From the NCBI RefSeq assembly GCF_947366995.1, contig NZ_CANBCC010000024.1:1-49044 (forward strand): a DNA stretch of 49,044 nt. The letters run 5' to 3'. Positions 34,854 through 42,826 of the stretch are shown piece by piece. The DNA is from an uncultured Aquabacterium sp. Lineage in GTDB: Bacteria; Pseudomonadota; Gammaproteobacteria; Burkholderiales; Burkholderiaceae_C. Made by a program: the position numbers and the translations under genes. How positions within the stretch are numbered: the first letter of the stretch is position 1; every line of letters begins with the position of its first letter. The notes under the pieces are model-generated. The model did no database searches, had not been told where the DNA came from, and saw nothing but the letters and a program-made list of their open reading frames with translations.

Positions 34854-36146
34854 TCAGGCAGCCAGGCGCTCGGGCGCGGCGCCCATGTCGTTCGCCGGCT
34901 CGCCCATCGCTTCCTGGGCCTCTGCAGGCTCGCCAAACATCAACTGTGCGCGCAGGTGCGCCACATTCGCGCCTTCCCGAATCAGTCGGAAGTACCAGCT
35001 GCCATCGGCGGTGTCGCCGTACAGGCACGCGCCCACCAGCCTGTCGTTCTTGAGCACCAGCTTCTTGTAGACACCACTGAACGGGTCGGTCAGTACGATC
35101 TCCTCCGTGCCGTCACCGCCCATGAACTGCCCTGCCGAGAACAGGTCGATGCCCGTGACTTTGAGCTTGGTGGACGTCTGCGAACCACCGTAGCGGCCAA
35201 TGCCGAACTGCGCCAGATGCGTGGCGCACACGCGCCCCTGCTCGAACAAGGGCGCCACCAGCCCGTACGCCACACCCCGATGGGAAGCGCACTCGCCCAC
35301 TGCGTAGATGCGCGGGTCGGTCAGTGTCTGCATCGTGTCGCTCACCGAGATCCCGCCGCGTCCATCGTGGTCGCACAGCAGGCCGATGCGTCGCGCCAGC
35401 TCGGTGTTCGGGCGGATGCCGGCCGCCATCACGACGAGGTCTGCCTGCACTTCGGTGCCATCCTTGAAGCGCACGGCTTTCACGCCGCCGTCGCCGCCGC
35501 CGCCCAGCAGCGCCTCGGTCTGCGCGCCAATGCGGAAGTGCAGGCCGCGCGCCTCCAGCGAGCGTTGCAGCATCGTGGCCGCCACCTGGTCCAGTTGCCG
35601 CTCCATCAGCCAGGGCGCAATGTGCACCACTGTCACCGTCATGCCGCGCAGCATCAGGCCGTTGGCGGCTTCCAGACCCAGCAGGCCGCCACCGATCACC
35701 ACCGCATGCCGATGGGTGCGGGCGGCATCGATCATCCGGTTCGTGTCGGCTATGTCACGGTAGGCGATCACGCCGTCCAGTTCCTTGCCGGGCACGGGCA
35801 GGATGAAGGGGCTCGAGCCCGTGGCCAGCAGCAGCCGGTCGTAGGGCGCTTCGGTGCCGTCGTCGGCCACCACCACCCGGCGTCTGCGGTCCACCTCGAC
35901 CACCCGGCGGTTCAGATGCAGGGTGATGCCGTGGTCGGCATACCAGCTCAGCGGGTTGAGGATGATTTCGTCGAGCGTCTGCTCGCCTGCCAGCACCGGC
36001 GACAGGAGAATCCGGTTGTAGTTCGGATGTGGCTCCGCACCGAACACCGTGATCTCGTACAGGTCCGGCGCCACCTTCAACAGTTCTTCGAGGGTGCGGA
36101 CACCGGCCATGCCGTTGCCGACCATCACCAATTTCAGCTTGGCCAT
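34854..36146 (-). CDS. NirB-like FAD/NAD(P)H oxidoreductase, probable electron donor to NasA
   Basis: A 430-residue flavoprotein matching the first part of nitrite reductase large subunit NirB and NasB/NasC-type reductases. The FAD fingerprint is VGNGMAGVRTLEEL (residues 9-22), NYNRILLSPVLAGEQ follows, the NAD fingerprint is VIGGGLLGLEAANGL near 150, and the second FAD motif is IYAVGECASHRG near 283. It stops after the NADH-reductase C-terminal domain, without the BFD cluster and siroheme sulfite/nitrite reductase domains of full NirB (over 800 residues). A complete stop and intact C-terminus argue against truncation by damage. Its place before nasA suggests it passes electrons from NADH to the BFD domain of NasA. 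Confidence 0.86.
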   Translation of the reverse strand: MAKLKLVMVGNGMAGVRTLEELLKVAPDLYEITVFGAEPHPNYNRILLSPVLAGEQTLDEIILNPLSWYADHGITLHLNRRVVEVDRRRRVVVADDGTEAPYDRLLLATGSSPFILPVPGKELDGVIAYRDIADTNRMIDAARTHRHAVVIGGGLLGLEAANGLMLRGMTVTVVHIAPWLMERQLDQVAATMLQRSLEARGLHFRIGAQTEALLGGGGDGGVKAVRFKDGTEVQADLVVMAAGIRPNTELARRIGLLCDHDGRGGISVSDTMQTLTDPRIYAVGECASHRGVAYGLVAPLFEQGRVCATHLAQFGIGRYGGSQTSTKLKVTGIDLFSAGQFMGGDGTEEIVLTDPFSGVYKKLVLKNDRLVGACLYGDTADGSWYFRLIREGANVAHLRAQLMFGEPAEAQEAMGEPANDMGAAPERLAA

Positions 36147-36193
36147 GCGCGCGCTCCGTCAGCGGGATTTCAGAATCGTTATGCACCTGGTCA

Positions 36194-36209
36194 TGCAAGT
36201 ACGGGGCCA
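36194..36209 (-). promoter_or_regulatory. Sigma-54 (-24/-12) promoter for the oxidoreductase-nasA operon
   Basis: The minus strand reads TGGCCCCGTACTTGCA: GG and GC are exactly 10 bases apart, TGGC and TTGCA match consensus. The expected start of transcription is near 36184, about 38 bases before the oxidoreductase ATG. Confidence 0.7.
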
Positions 36210-36282
36210 CCGGCTTGCGACCCTGTGCACCACGCCGGTTCCAGGCCGACCGCAGCGCGTTCCGCCCGCATGCACCGTGACT

Positions 36283-36298
36283 GGGCGGGAAACTTGCA
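36283..36298 (+). promoter_or_regulatory. Possible divergent sigma-54 promoter for the PP2C-kinase gene
   Basis: The plus strand reads GGGCGGGAAACTTGCA, with GG and GC 10 bases apart and a full TTGCA at the -12 end. The -24 half is weaker (TGGCAC consensus reads GGGCGG). It lies about 75 bases before the PP2C-kinase ATG. Confidence 0.45.
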
Positions 36299-36322
36299 TT
36301 GCTCTTGCCCCGAGCAGGGCAG

Positions 36323-36339
36323 GGCACCAATCGGGTGCC
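36323..36339. promoter_or_regulatory. NtrC-type enhancer site in the nitrate control region
   Basis: GGCACC-AATCG-GGTGCC is a perfect palindrome matching the NtrC consensus TGCACC-N5-GGTGCA except at its outermost bases. It is about 145 bases upstream of the predicted start of the oxidoreductase-nasA operon, a normal enhancer distance. A half-site TGCACC lies at 36271, 52 bases away. Confidence 0.6.
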
Positions 36340-36373
36340 GTGGGTTCGAATCCAACAAGAACTGAGACAGGCA

Positions 36374-38116
36374 ATGAGTTTTGATGTCGAGATCGGGTAT
36401 GCGAGCGGCCGTGGGCCGAGATCCGAGCTGGAGGACTTCGCGGGGGCCAGCCGCCCGGCACCCCACGAGATCAGCTGGGGCGTGGTCGCAGCCCTGGCCG
36501 ACGGCGTCTCGGAGGGCGGGCTGGGCCGCGAGGCGGCGCAGAGCACCGTGATGAGTTTGCTGCGTGACTGGTACGCCACGCCGCCGACATGGGACACCAC
36601 CGTCGCCCTCGACAGGCTGATTGCGGCGCAGAACGCATGGCTTGTCGCCCAAAACCGGCGCCGTCAGGGCGCAGGAACCGCGGACCGCGGTGAAGGCACC
36701 GGTCAGGCCGCGATGTGCACGCTCACGGCGCTGGTGCTGCGCGCTCATGGCTACACGCTGGCCCACGTCGGCGACAGCCGTGCTTACCTGCTTCGCGGAA
36801 ATGACTGCGTCCAGCTGACGCAGGACCACACGCTGGGCCAGCGGGCCTTCCAGAATGGGCTGACACGCGCGGTCGGACTGGACGAGGGCTTGCGTGTCGA
36901 TTACCAGGAAGGCGAGCTGCAGATCGGAGACACCTTCGTGCTGACCAGCGACGGCGTGCACGGCGTGCTCAAGCCGCGGGTGCTGCACGAGCTCGCTGCC
37001 GCTGGCACAGCCCAGGAAGCAAGCGAGTTGCTGGTCGCCCGCGCGCTGACCGCAGGCAGTCAGGACAACGCCACGGCGCTGGTCGTGCGCATCAACGGGC
37101 TCGACGTGGCGTCGCTCGACGACATGCGCCGACGAGGCCGACAGCTTCCCGTCCCGTCCCGGCTGCAGGAGGGAGAGCTCATCGACGGGCTGCGGGTCGA
37201 GGCCAGCATCTTCAACAACGGCGTGCATCGGGTCTATCGGGTGCGCAATCTGGCAACAGGCCACCTCCACGCCCTCAAGACCCTGCATGAAGCCCGAGCC
37301 AGTGATCCCGAAGAGCGCGCCATGCTTGCCCACGAGGCATGGCTGGGCGCACGCGTGTCCGAGCGCGGCGCGCGTGGGCTGCTTCATGTGACCGAGCCGG
37401 TCGATCCCAGCTTCTTCTACACCCTGTCAGACTGGCTTGAAGGCGAGAGCCTCGCTCAGTTGCTGAGCGACCGCACGCCGTTTCCCATCGCGGAAGTCGT
37501 CGCCGGGGTCACCATGCTTGCGCGTGCGCTGGGGCATCTGCACCAGCATGGTGTGATCCACCGCGACATCAAGCCAGAAAACCTGCATCGCGGACACGAC
37601 GGCCAGTGGCGCATTCTGGACCTGGGCGCGGCATTGTCTGGCAAGGAGCCCGAGGCACTGCGGGTGCTGCATGCCGGCACGCCGAGCTTCATGAACCCCG
37701 AGCAGTGGGGGGATGACCCGGTCGCGGCGGCCGCTTCCCCACAGAGCGACCTCTTTGCGCTGGGCGTCTCGCTCTATCTCTGGCTGACCGGTCGGCTGCC
37801 CTACGGCGATGTCGAGCCCTACCAGCTGGCCCGATACCGGCGTGATCCCATCGCCCCCTCGCGATTCAGGCCCGATGTTCCCATCTGGCTCGACCACATC
37901 GTGCTGAAAGCCATTGCGCTGGATGCGCGGCAGCGCTTCGAGACCGCGGAAGAACTGGTGCTCGCCCTCGAGCGCGGCGCGTCCCGGCCGATCAACGCAC
38001 CGCTCGCCTCACCGATGATGGCGCGTGACCCTGTCATGGCCTGGCGCATTGCCTTTGCCTGCTCGGCCCTGTTCAACGTGCTGCTGCTGTACTGGGCCCT
38101 CTTTCTGCCGCGCTGA
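36374..38116 (+). CDS. PP2C phosphatase-Ser/Thr protein kinase fusion, tail-anchored
   Basis: A 580-residue bifunctional protein. The N-terminal PP2C domain (about 5-240) keeps ALADGVSEGG, HVGDSRAYL, LTSDGVHGVL and SQDNATALVV, including the metal-binding Asp residues. The kinase domain (about 270-545) has Lys in LHALKTL, the catalytic loop HRDIKPENL near 396, ILDLGAAL in place of DFG, and GTPSFMNPEQW. The C-terminus is a single membrane segment (AWRIAFACSALFNVLLLYWA), anchoring the enzyme from the cytoplasmic side. It lies between nitrate reductase and nitrate transporter genes, so control of uptake or reduction by reversible phosphorylation is a fair inference. ATG at 36374 is chosen from the domain boundary. 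Confidence 0.88.
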   Translation: MSFDVEIGYASGRGPRSELEDFAGASRPAPHEISWGVVAALADGVSEGGLGREAAQSTVMSLLRDWYATPPTWDTTVALDRLIAAQNAWLVAQNRRRQGAGTADRGEGTGQAAMCTLTALVLRAHGYTLAHVGDSRAYLLRGNDCVQLTQDHTLGQRAFQNGLTRAVGLDEGLRVDYQEGELQIGDTFVLTSDGVHGVLKPRVLHELAAAGTAQEASELLVARALTAGSQDNATALVVRINGLDVASLDDMRRRGRQLPVPSRLQEGELIDGLRVEASIFNNGVHRVYRVRNLATGHLHALKTLHEARASDPEERAMLAHEAWLGARVSERGARGLLHVTEPVDPSFFYTLSDWLEGESLAQLLSDRTPFPIAEVVAGVTMLARALGHLHQHGVIHRDIKPENLHRGHDGQWRILDLGAALSGKEPEALRVLHAGTPSFMNPEQWGDDPVAAAASPQSDLFALGVSLYLWLTGRLPYGDVEPYQLARYRRDPIAPSRFRPDVPIWLDHIVLKAIALDARQRFETAEELVLALERGASRPINAPLASPMMARDPVMAWRIAFACSALFNVLLLYWALFLPR

Positions 38117-38122
38117 ACCGGC

Positions 38123-39385
38123 TCATCGCGCGGTCCGACGTGCACGCGGGCTGTTGAAGGCCGCCGCCGTGCTGCCAGTCGAGCGCGCGCGGCCCCCTTT
38201 CTCAGCCCAGGTGCGCGTCCAGCGAACCTGCATCACCCGCATCATCAGCAGCACGGCCACACCCAGCAGTGCGAAAGCCAGGAAGCCATAGAAGTACGTG
38301 CCCAGATGCTGCTTCGACAACCCCATCGCGTTCGGGATGAAGCCGCCGCCAAGCGCCCCCAGCTCACCGATCATCGAGCCCGCCACCGCCGTGGTGACCG
38401 GCCAGCGCAGCGGCACCAGCTGGAAGAGGGCGCCATTGCCTGCGCCGAGCGCGGCAAAGCACAGCATGAAGAGCAGGGTGGTGGGCGCCAGCTGCTGCCC
38501 CATCGTGCCGCACACCACCAGCGTGCAGACCACGAACACCAGCACGGCCGTCAGCGTGTTGATGCCGCCCCAGCGGTCCGACAGCCAGCCGCCCACGACC
38601 CGGGTGGCCGAGCCCATCAACGTTGCCAGCATGGTGAGCTGGCCGGCCTCCACCTTGGTGACGTGGAATTGGTCGTAGAAGTAGGTGGGCAGGAAGTTCG
38701 CCAGGCCGATGAACCCGCCGAAGGTGATGACGTAGATCAGGCTGAAGGCCCAGCCATCCTTCTCGAACAGGCAGGCGGTGTGCTCGCGCAGCGTCTGGTG
38801 TTCGCGGTCCGGCGGCTCCTTCGCGCAGACCGCCATCACCGCCATCGGCAGCAGCATCGTGAAGGCCGCCAGGCCATACACCGCCTGCCACCCGAACCGG
38901 GCCGCCAGCGGTGGGGCAAAGAGCACCGCGAGCACCGTGCCGCTGTTGCCCGCTCCCGCAATGCCCATGGCCAGCCCCTTGTAGCGCGGCGGGAACCAGC
39001 CCGATCCCAGTGAGAGCGCGATGCCGAAACTGCCGCCCGCGATGCCGAGCAGCACACCCATGGCGATCACCTCACTGTGGCTGTCCACGAAGAAGTAGCC
39101 GTAGGCGAGTGCGAGCATGATGAGCGCCATCTCGACCATGGCCGCGCTCTTGCGACCGATGTACTGCGACAGCAGACCGAGCGGAAAGCGCATCAGTGCC
39201 CCCGCCAGGATGGGCACCGAGATCATGAAGCCCTTCTCGGCCGGGCTCAGCGAGAACGTCTCGCTGATGAACGGCGCCATCGCACCGTTGAGCACCCAGA
39301 TGGCGAACGTGAAATCGAAGTACAGGAAAGATGCGAGCAGGGTCGGCACGTGGCCCGACCTGAGAAAGGCCTTGTAATCTGACAT
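38123..39385 (-). CDS. NarK-type nitrate/nitrite transporter (MFS, NNP family)
   Basis: A 420-residue major facilitator protein with twelve predicted membrane segments. NNP-family traits are [20 protein letters not shown] early, [20 protein letters not shown], the Gly-rich signature [19 protein letters not shown] in segment 5, and a second Gly-rich stretch [20 protein letters not shown] in segment 11 (read in parts). It imports nitrate for NasA and may also move nitrite. The start is the ATG preceded by GAGGA; a longer frame upstream lacks membrane character. It ends 6 bases from the convergent kinase gene and has its own sigma-54-like promoter. Confidence 0.92.
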   Translation of the reverse strand: MSDYKAFLRSGHVPTLLASFLYFDFTFAIWVLNGAMAPFISETFSLSPAEKGFMISVPILAGALMRFPLGLLSQYIGRKSAAMVEMALIMLALAYGYFFVDSHSEVIAMGVLLGIAGGSFGIALSLGSGWFPPRYKGLAMGIAGAGNSGTVLAVLFAPPLAARFGWQAVYGLAAFTMLLPMAVMAVCAKEPPDREHQTLREHTACLFEKDGWAFSLIYVITFGGFIGLANFLPTYFYDQFHVTKVEAGQLTMLATLMGSATRVVGGWLSDRWGGINTLTAVLVFVVCTLVVCGTMGQQLAPTTLLFMLCFAALGAGNGALFQLVPLRWPVTTAVAGSMIGELGALGGGFIPNAMGLSKQHLGTYFYGFLAFALLGVAVLLMMRVMQVRWTRTWAEKGGRARSTGSTAAAFNSPRARRTAR

Positions 39386-39443
39386 GGAGTCCTCAGCAGC
39401 GTGTGCACCATCTTGGATGCACTGTTGTGTTGCACGCCCTGGA

Positions 39444-39459
39444 AGCGAGATGCATGCCA
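39444..39459 (-). promoter_or_regulatory. Sigma-54 (-24/-12) promoter of the nitrate transporter gene
   Basis: The minus strand reads TGGCATGCATCTCGCT: GG and GC 10 bases apart, TGGCA matches the -24 element and CGCT is close to TTGCT at -12. The start of transcription would be near 39433, giving a 5' leader of about 48 bases. That leader contains TGCATCC-AAGAT-GGTGCA (39404-39421), an NtrC-like repeat with one extra base. Confidence 0.65.
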
Positions 39460-39465
39460 AGCGGC

Positions 39466-39482
39466 CGCACCGCCCGGGTGCG
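39466..39482. promoter_or_regulatory. NtrC-type site next to the transporter promoter
   Basis: CGCACC-GCCCG-GGTGCG is a perfect palindrome with the same GCACC-N5-GGTGC core as the site at 36323. It lies 8 bases above the -24 element, closer than a usual enhancer, so it may modulate rather than activate, or serve dcd on the other side. Confidence 0.5.
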
Positions 39483-39551
39483 CGGGCCCACCTGCGGAAG
39501 GGCAGCGTCATCGGAGACAATCACACCTGTCAGAACAGGAGCATTGCATCC

Positions 39552-40121
39552 ATGAGCATCAAGTCAGACCGCTGGATTCGCCGCATGGCTGAAGAGCACG
39601 GCATGATCGAGCCCTTCGAGCCAGGGCAGATCCGCCAGTCGGCCACGGGTCAGAAGATCGTGAGCTACGGCACGTCGAGCTACGGCTACGACATCCGCTG
39701 CGCCCCTGAGTTCAAGGTCTTCACCAACATCCACTCCACGGTGGTCGACCCGAAGAACTTCGACGAGAAAAGCTTTGTCGACATCAACAGCGACGTCTGC
39801 ATCATCCCGCCCAACAGCTTCGCGCTGGCCCGCACGGTCGAGTACTTCCGCATTCCGCGCAACGTGCTGACCATCTGCCTGGGCAAAAGCACCTACGCCC
39901 GCTGCGGCATCATCGTGAACGTCACGCCCTTCGAGCCCGAGTGGGAGGGCTACGTCACGCTTGAATTCAGCAACACCACGCCGCTGCCCGCCAAGATTTA
40001 CGCTGGCGAGGGCTGTGCCCAGGTTCTCTTTTTCGAGAGCGACGAGGTCTGCGAGACAAGTTACCGTGACCGAGGTGGCAAGTACCAGGGGCAACGTGGG
40101 GTGACCCTGCCTAAGACCTGA
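39552..40121 (+). CDS. dcd: dCTP deaminase
   Basis: A 189-residue enzyme converting dCTP to dUTP, the main source of dUMP for thymidylate synthesis in Gram-negative bacteria. Characteristic motifs are [29 protein letters not shown] with the active-site Ser and Arg, and [19 protein letters not shown] (in parts) with the catalytic Glu. The C-terminal [14 protein letters not shown] closes the neighbouring active site of the trimer. Length is normal. AGGAG lies 10 bases before the ATG. It is divergent from the nitrate transporter gene. Confidence 0.96.
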   Translation: MSIKSDRWIRRMAEEHGMIEPFEPGQIRQSATGQKIVSYGTSSYGYDIRCAPEFKVFTNIHSTVVDPKNFDEKSFVDINSDVCIIPPNSFALARTVEYFRIPRNVLTICLGKSTYARCGIIVNVTPFEPEWEGYVTLEFSNTTPLPAKIYAGEGCAQVLFFESDEVCETSYRDRGGKYQGQRGVTLPKT

Positions 40122-40164
40122 ACCTGCGGCGCCGATAAAGAGGGGGGATCCACCCGTCCAGGCG

Positions 40165-40192
40165 TTGAGTGTTCTTAACGGAACGTTACAAT
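40165..40192 (+). promoter_or_regulatory. Sigma-70-type promoter upstream of the DUF1801 gene, with operator-like palindrome
   Basis: TTGAGT (4 of 6) and TACAAT (5 of 6) are 16 bases apart. The inverted repeat TAACG-GAA-CGTTA (40176-40188) fills the spacer and reaches into the -10. Transcription would start near 40199. Confidence 0.6.
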
Positions 40193-40193
40193 C

Positions 40194-40346
40194 CCGGGCC
40201 GACCTGGACCGACACCGAGACGTACCAGGTCGCAACCGGGACTGCGTTGTTGACCGCGTCGGCAGACAAGAACAGGCAGTGGGTGGTCCCGGGTCCATGT
40301 GCCCGCACGGGAAGCGTCCGCGCTTCAGGGAGCCGGCGGTCGCGTG
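40194..40346 (+). other. About 150-base untranslated leader with hairpin, function unknown
   Basis: Between the promoter above and the DUF1801 gene no frame looks like a protein. At its 5' end GACCTGG (40201-40207) pairs perfectly with CCAGGTC (40225-40231). A CCCGGG hexamer near 40193 can pair with another near 40288. It may be a structured leader or a small RNA; no known riboswitch class is recognised. Confidence 0.3.
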
Positions 40347-40772
40347 GTGACGTTCCTGCAGTACCACTCTTCCTGGGCCTTTTCCCCCATGCGCCGACCG
40401 CTTCAGTCTCCTGCGTTGATCAACGCGTTCTACGACAGCCTGCGTCCTGAGCAGCGCGACACCGCCCAGGCCATGCACAAGGCCATCGTGTCGGCCGCCC
40501 CGCTGCTGCGGCCGGAAGTGAAGTGGGGCAACCTGTGCTTCATGAACGATGGCGACAACGTGATGGCCATCGTGCTCTACAAGATGCACGCCCACCTGCA
40601 GATCTTCAACGGCGTGCAACTCGTCAGCGAATTCCCTGAGCTGGATGGCGCCGGCAAGGGCATGCGTCACATCAAGATCCGCTACCGCCAGCCCGTGAAC
40701 GACCAGCTGGTGCGCGAACTGACACTGGCCTGCCTGCAGGCGTGGGGCCGGTCGTCTCCGCGTTGGGGTTAA
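40347..40772 (+). CDS. DUF1801 domain protein
   Basis: A protein of about 141 residues whose central part (ALINAFYDSLRPEQRDTAQAM in parts, EVKWGNLCFMND, HAHLQIFNGVQL) matches the DUF1801/YdhG-like fold, a small alpha-beta domain with no established biochemical role. The start is uncertain: GTG at 40347 (MTFLQYH) or ATG at 40389 (MRRPLQSP); neither has a good ribosome-binding site. The frame is open further upstream, but that sequence does not resemble protein. Confidence 0.72.
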   Translation: MTFLQYHSSWAFSPMRRPLQSPALINAFYDSLRPEQRDTAQAMHKAIVSAAPLLRPEVKWGNLCFMNDGDNVMAIVLYKMHAHLQIFNGVQLVSEFPELDGAGKGMRHIKIRYRQPVNDQLVRELTLACLQAWGRSSPRWG

Positions 40773-40823
40773 TCGCCCGGGTCGCCAGGGCCGCGTGGCC
40801 ATGCTTGCTACGATGTGACCAAG

Positions 40824-41690
40824 ATGTCCGCCTTGCACCTCATGAACGCCGATCTGCACTGTCACTCCAATGTGTCCGACGGCACGCTGCCGCCCGAGGC
40901 GGTGGCCGAGCGTGCCCACCGGAACGGCGTCGAGCTCTGGTCCCTGACGGACCACGACGAGGTGGGCGGCCAGCACCGCGCACGTGATGCGGCCCACGCC
41001 CTGGGCATGGACTACCTGCCGGGCACCGAGATCTCGGTGACGTTCGCGGACAAGACGGTGCACATCGTCGGGCTCGGTTTCGATCCCGACCATCCGGCAC
41101 TGGTGGGGGGGCTGGCCGCCACGCGCGGAGGGCGCGAGCGCCGCGCCCGCGACATGGCCGATGACCTTGCCCGTGTGGGCATCCCCAACGCATTTGAAGG
41201 CGCGCTGAAGTACGTCGGCAACCCGGATCTCATCAGCCGAACCCACTTTGCCCGCTATCTCGTCGAGATCGGCATCTGCGCGGATCCCCATGAGGTCTTT
41301 CGACGCTATCTGACCGAAGGCAAACCCGGTTTCGTGCCACACCGCTGGGCGAAGCTGGGCGATGCTGTGCGCTGGATCGTGGAAGCCGGCGGTGCCGCCG
41401 TGGTGGCGCACCCCGCGCGCTATGACTTCACGCCCAACGAAGAGTACGCGCTCTTCGTCGAATTCAAATCGCATGGCGGCATCGGTGTGGAGGTCGTCAC
41501 CGGCAGCCACACACCAGCCGAGTACCAACGCTACGCCGAAGTCGCCCGGGAGTTCGACCTGCTGGCATCGCGGGGCTCCGACTTCCACGACCCCACCGAA
41601 AGCCACACCGATCTCGGCACCTTGCCTGCGCTGCCGGGCTCCGTCACCCCGATCTGGGAGGCGCTCTCCCACCGTATCCTGCGCGCCTGA
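40824..41690 (+). CDS. PHP-domain phosphoesterase (RNase AM/TrpH-like)
   Basis: A 288-residue metal-dependent phosphoesterase. PHP metal ligands are visible in NADLHCHSNVSDG near residue 7, LTDHDEVGG, VVAHPARY and ASRGSDFHDP. This set and length match YciV/TrpH, which in E. coli acts as a 5'-3' exonuclease and a 3',5'-nucleotide bisphosphate phosphatase. ATG at 40824 (MSALHL) is used; ATG at 40842 (MNADLH) is also possible and GTG at 40815 less so. The YciO-type gene follows after 50 bases, a linkage also seen in E. coli (trpH-yciO), which supports both calls. Confidence 0.92.
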   Translation: MSALHLMNADLHCHSNVSDGTLPPEAVAERAHRNGVELWSLTDHDEVGGQHRARDAAHALGMDYLPGTEISVTFADKTVHIVGLGFDPDHPALVGGLAATRGGRERRARDMADDLARVGIPNAFEGALKYVGNPDLISRTHFARYLVEIGICADPHEVFRRYLTEGKPGFVPHRWAKLGDAVRWIVEAGGAAVVAHPARYDFTPNEEYALFVEFKSHGGIGVEVVTGSHTPAEYQRYAEVAREFDLLASRGSDFHDPTESHTDLGTLPALPGSVTPIWEALSHRILRA

Positions 41691-41740
41691 CAGGGTGCCG
41701 CCGCCGCGCCGAGGCGCAAACGCGGTAGGCTATCGGGCTC

Positions 41741-42367
41741 ATGGCCCAATACTTCGAAGTTCATCCGGAACACCCACAAGCCCGTCTGCTCAAGCAGGCG
41801 GCCGACATCCTGCACAAGGGCGGTGTCGTCGCGCTGCCCACCGACTCCAGCTACGCGCTGGTCTGTCACCTGGATGACAAGTCCGCGGTCGACCAGCTGC
41901 GGCGCATCCGGGGCGTGGACGAGCGGCATCACCTGACGCTGCTGTGCCGCGACCTCTCCGAGCTGGCCAGCTATGCCCGGGTCGACAACACCCAGTATCG
42001 CCTGCTCAAACTCGGCACCCCTGGCCCCTACACCTTCATCCTGGAGGCCACCAAGGAAGTGCCCCGTCGGGTCTCGCACCCCTCCCGGCGCACCATCGGC
42101 CTGCGCGTGCCCGAGCACGCCACCACCCAGGCGCTGCTGGAAATCCTCGGTCAGCCGCTGCTTGCCACCACGCTGATCCTGCCGGATCACGAAGACGCGT
42201 TGAACGACGCGCAGGAGATTCGTGCGGCACTGGAAAAGCGGATTCAGGCAGTGGTGGATGCGGGGGCGTGTCCGCTGGCCCCCACCACCGTCATCGACCT
42301 CACCAGCGGCACACCCGAAGTGCTGCGCGAGGGCCGAGGCGATCTGGCCCGTCTGGGTCTGGCCTGA
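41741..42367 (+). CDS. yciO: YciO-type protein of the Sua5/YrdC family
   Basis: A 208-residue protein with the YrdC fold: ARLLKQAADILHKGGVVALPTDSSYAL (in parts), LTLLCRDLSELASYA, GPYTFILEAT, TIGLRVPEH and APTTVIDLT. The pattern is that of YciO rather than the essential TsaC. YrdC-domain proteins form threonylcarbamoyl-AMP for tRNA t6A; YciO has weak or uncertain activity in that role. Gene order after the PHP gene matches trpH-yciO of enterobacteria. It ends 9 bases from a convergent glutaredoxin gene. Confidence 0.9.
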   Translation: MAQYFEVHPEHPQARLLKQAADILHKGGVVALPTDSSYALVCHLDDKSAVDQLRRIRGVDERHHLTLLCRDLSELASYARVDNTQYRLLKLGTPGPYTFILEATKEVPRRVSHPSRRTIGLRVPEHATTQALLEILGQPLLATTLILPDHEDALNDAQEIRAALEKRIQAVVDAGACPLAPTTVIDLTSGTPEVLREGRGDLARLGLA

Positions 42368-42376
42368 CTGCCCGCG

Positions 42377-42811
42377 TCAGCGAGCGGCAGATGCCGTGGA
42401 GGCGGACGGTCGCGGTGTGGCGGAGAGGGTGCGCGCCAGCCGGCTGGCGTCGAAACCCAGTTGCCATTCCCCCCGCACATGCATCAGCGGGACGCCCGGC
42501 GCCCCTTTGGCCTCGAAGCGGTCTCGACAGGTGGCCGATGTGTCGACATTGCACTCCTGCCAGGGTACCGCGTGGCGATCCAGCCAGTAGCGGGCCTGGG
42601 CGCAGTAAGGGCAGGTGAGGGTGGTGAACATCTCGATGTCCCCGGCGGCGGCCTCGGCTTTGACCGTGCGCACGATGCCCCGTTCACGCCACCACGACCA
42701 GCCCTGCGACAGGGCCGTGACCGAAGCCAGCACCACGATGAGGCTCACCCAGCCCCGACGTCCCAGGCTGCCGTGGGTCGGTTCGGGGGATGCTGACGGG
42801 GTGGGAGGCAT
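42377..42811 (-). CDS. Membrane-anchored glutaredoxin-like protein
   Basis: A 144-residue protein: a short cytoplasmic Pro/Ser-rich N-terminus, one membrane segment (WVSLIVVLASVTALSQGW, about 21-38), then a glutaredoxin fold with active site CPYC near 67-70 and the cis-Pro in GAPGVPLMHV. An extra Cys pair (QECNV, TCRDRF) is present. If the C-terminal domain is periplasmic it may act in thiol exchange there. It follows plsY after 15 bases on the same strand, probably one operon. Precise role unknown. Confidence 0.83.
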   Translation of the reverse strand: MPPTPSASPEPTHGSLGRRGWVSLIVVLASVTALSQGWSWWRERGIVRTVKAEAAAGDIEMFTTLTCPYCAQARYWLDRHAVPWQECNVDTSATCRDRFEAKGAPGVPLMHVRGEWQLGFDASRLARTLSATPRPSASTASAAR

Positions 42812-42826
42812 GGGTGGCTGTGACGA

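Noticed and set aside
34854..36146. Full-length nitrite reductase NirB, or a nirB pseudogene
   Set aside because: Only the FAD/NAD(P)H part is encoded, the stop is clean, and the next 100 bases contain no remnant of the BFD or siroheme domains in any frame I checked. A stand-alone reductase subunit fits better.
36310..36357. tRNA-like segment: TGCTC/GAGCA stem with a 7-base loop TTGCCCC, a variable-arm-like hairpin, and a T-arm-like GTGGGTTCGAATCCAAC
   Set aside because: No acceptor stem or D-arm can be formed with flanking bases, the T-stem has a mismatch, and no CCA follows. The variable-arm-like hairpin is better explained as an NtrC-type palindrome. At most it is a chance or relic resemblance.
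40165..40450. Possible small protein in the leader before the DUF1801 gene
   Set aside because: Candidate starts overlap the promoter itself, have no ribosome-binding site, and the frames overlap the DUF1801 gene without resembling any protein.
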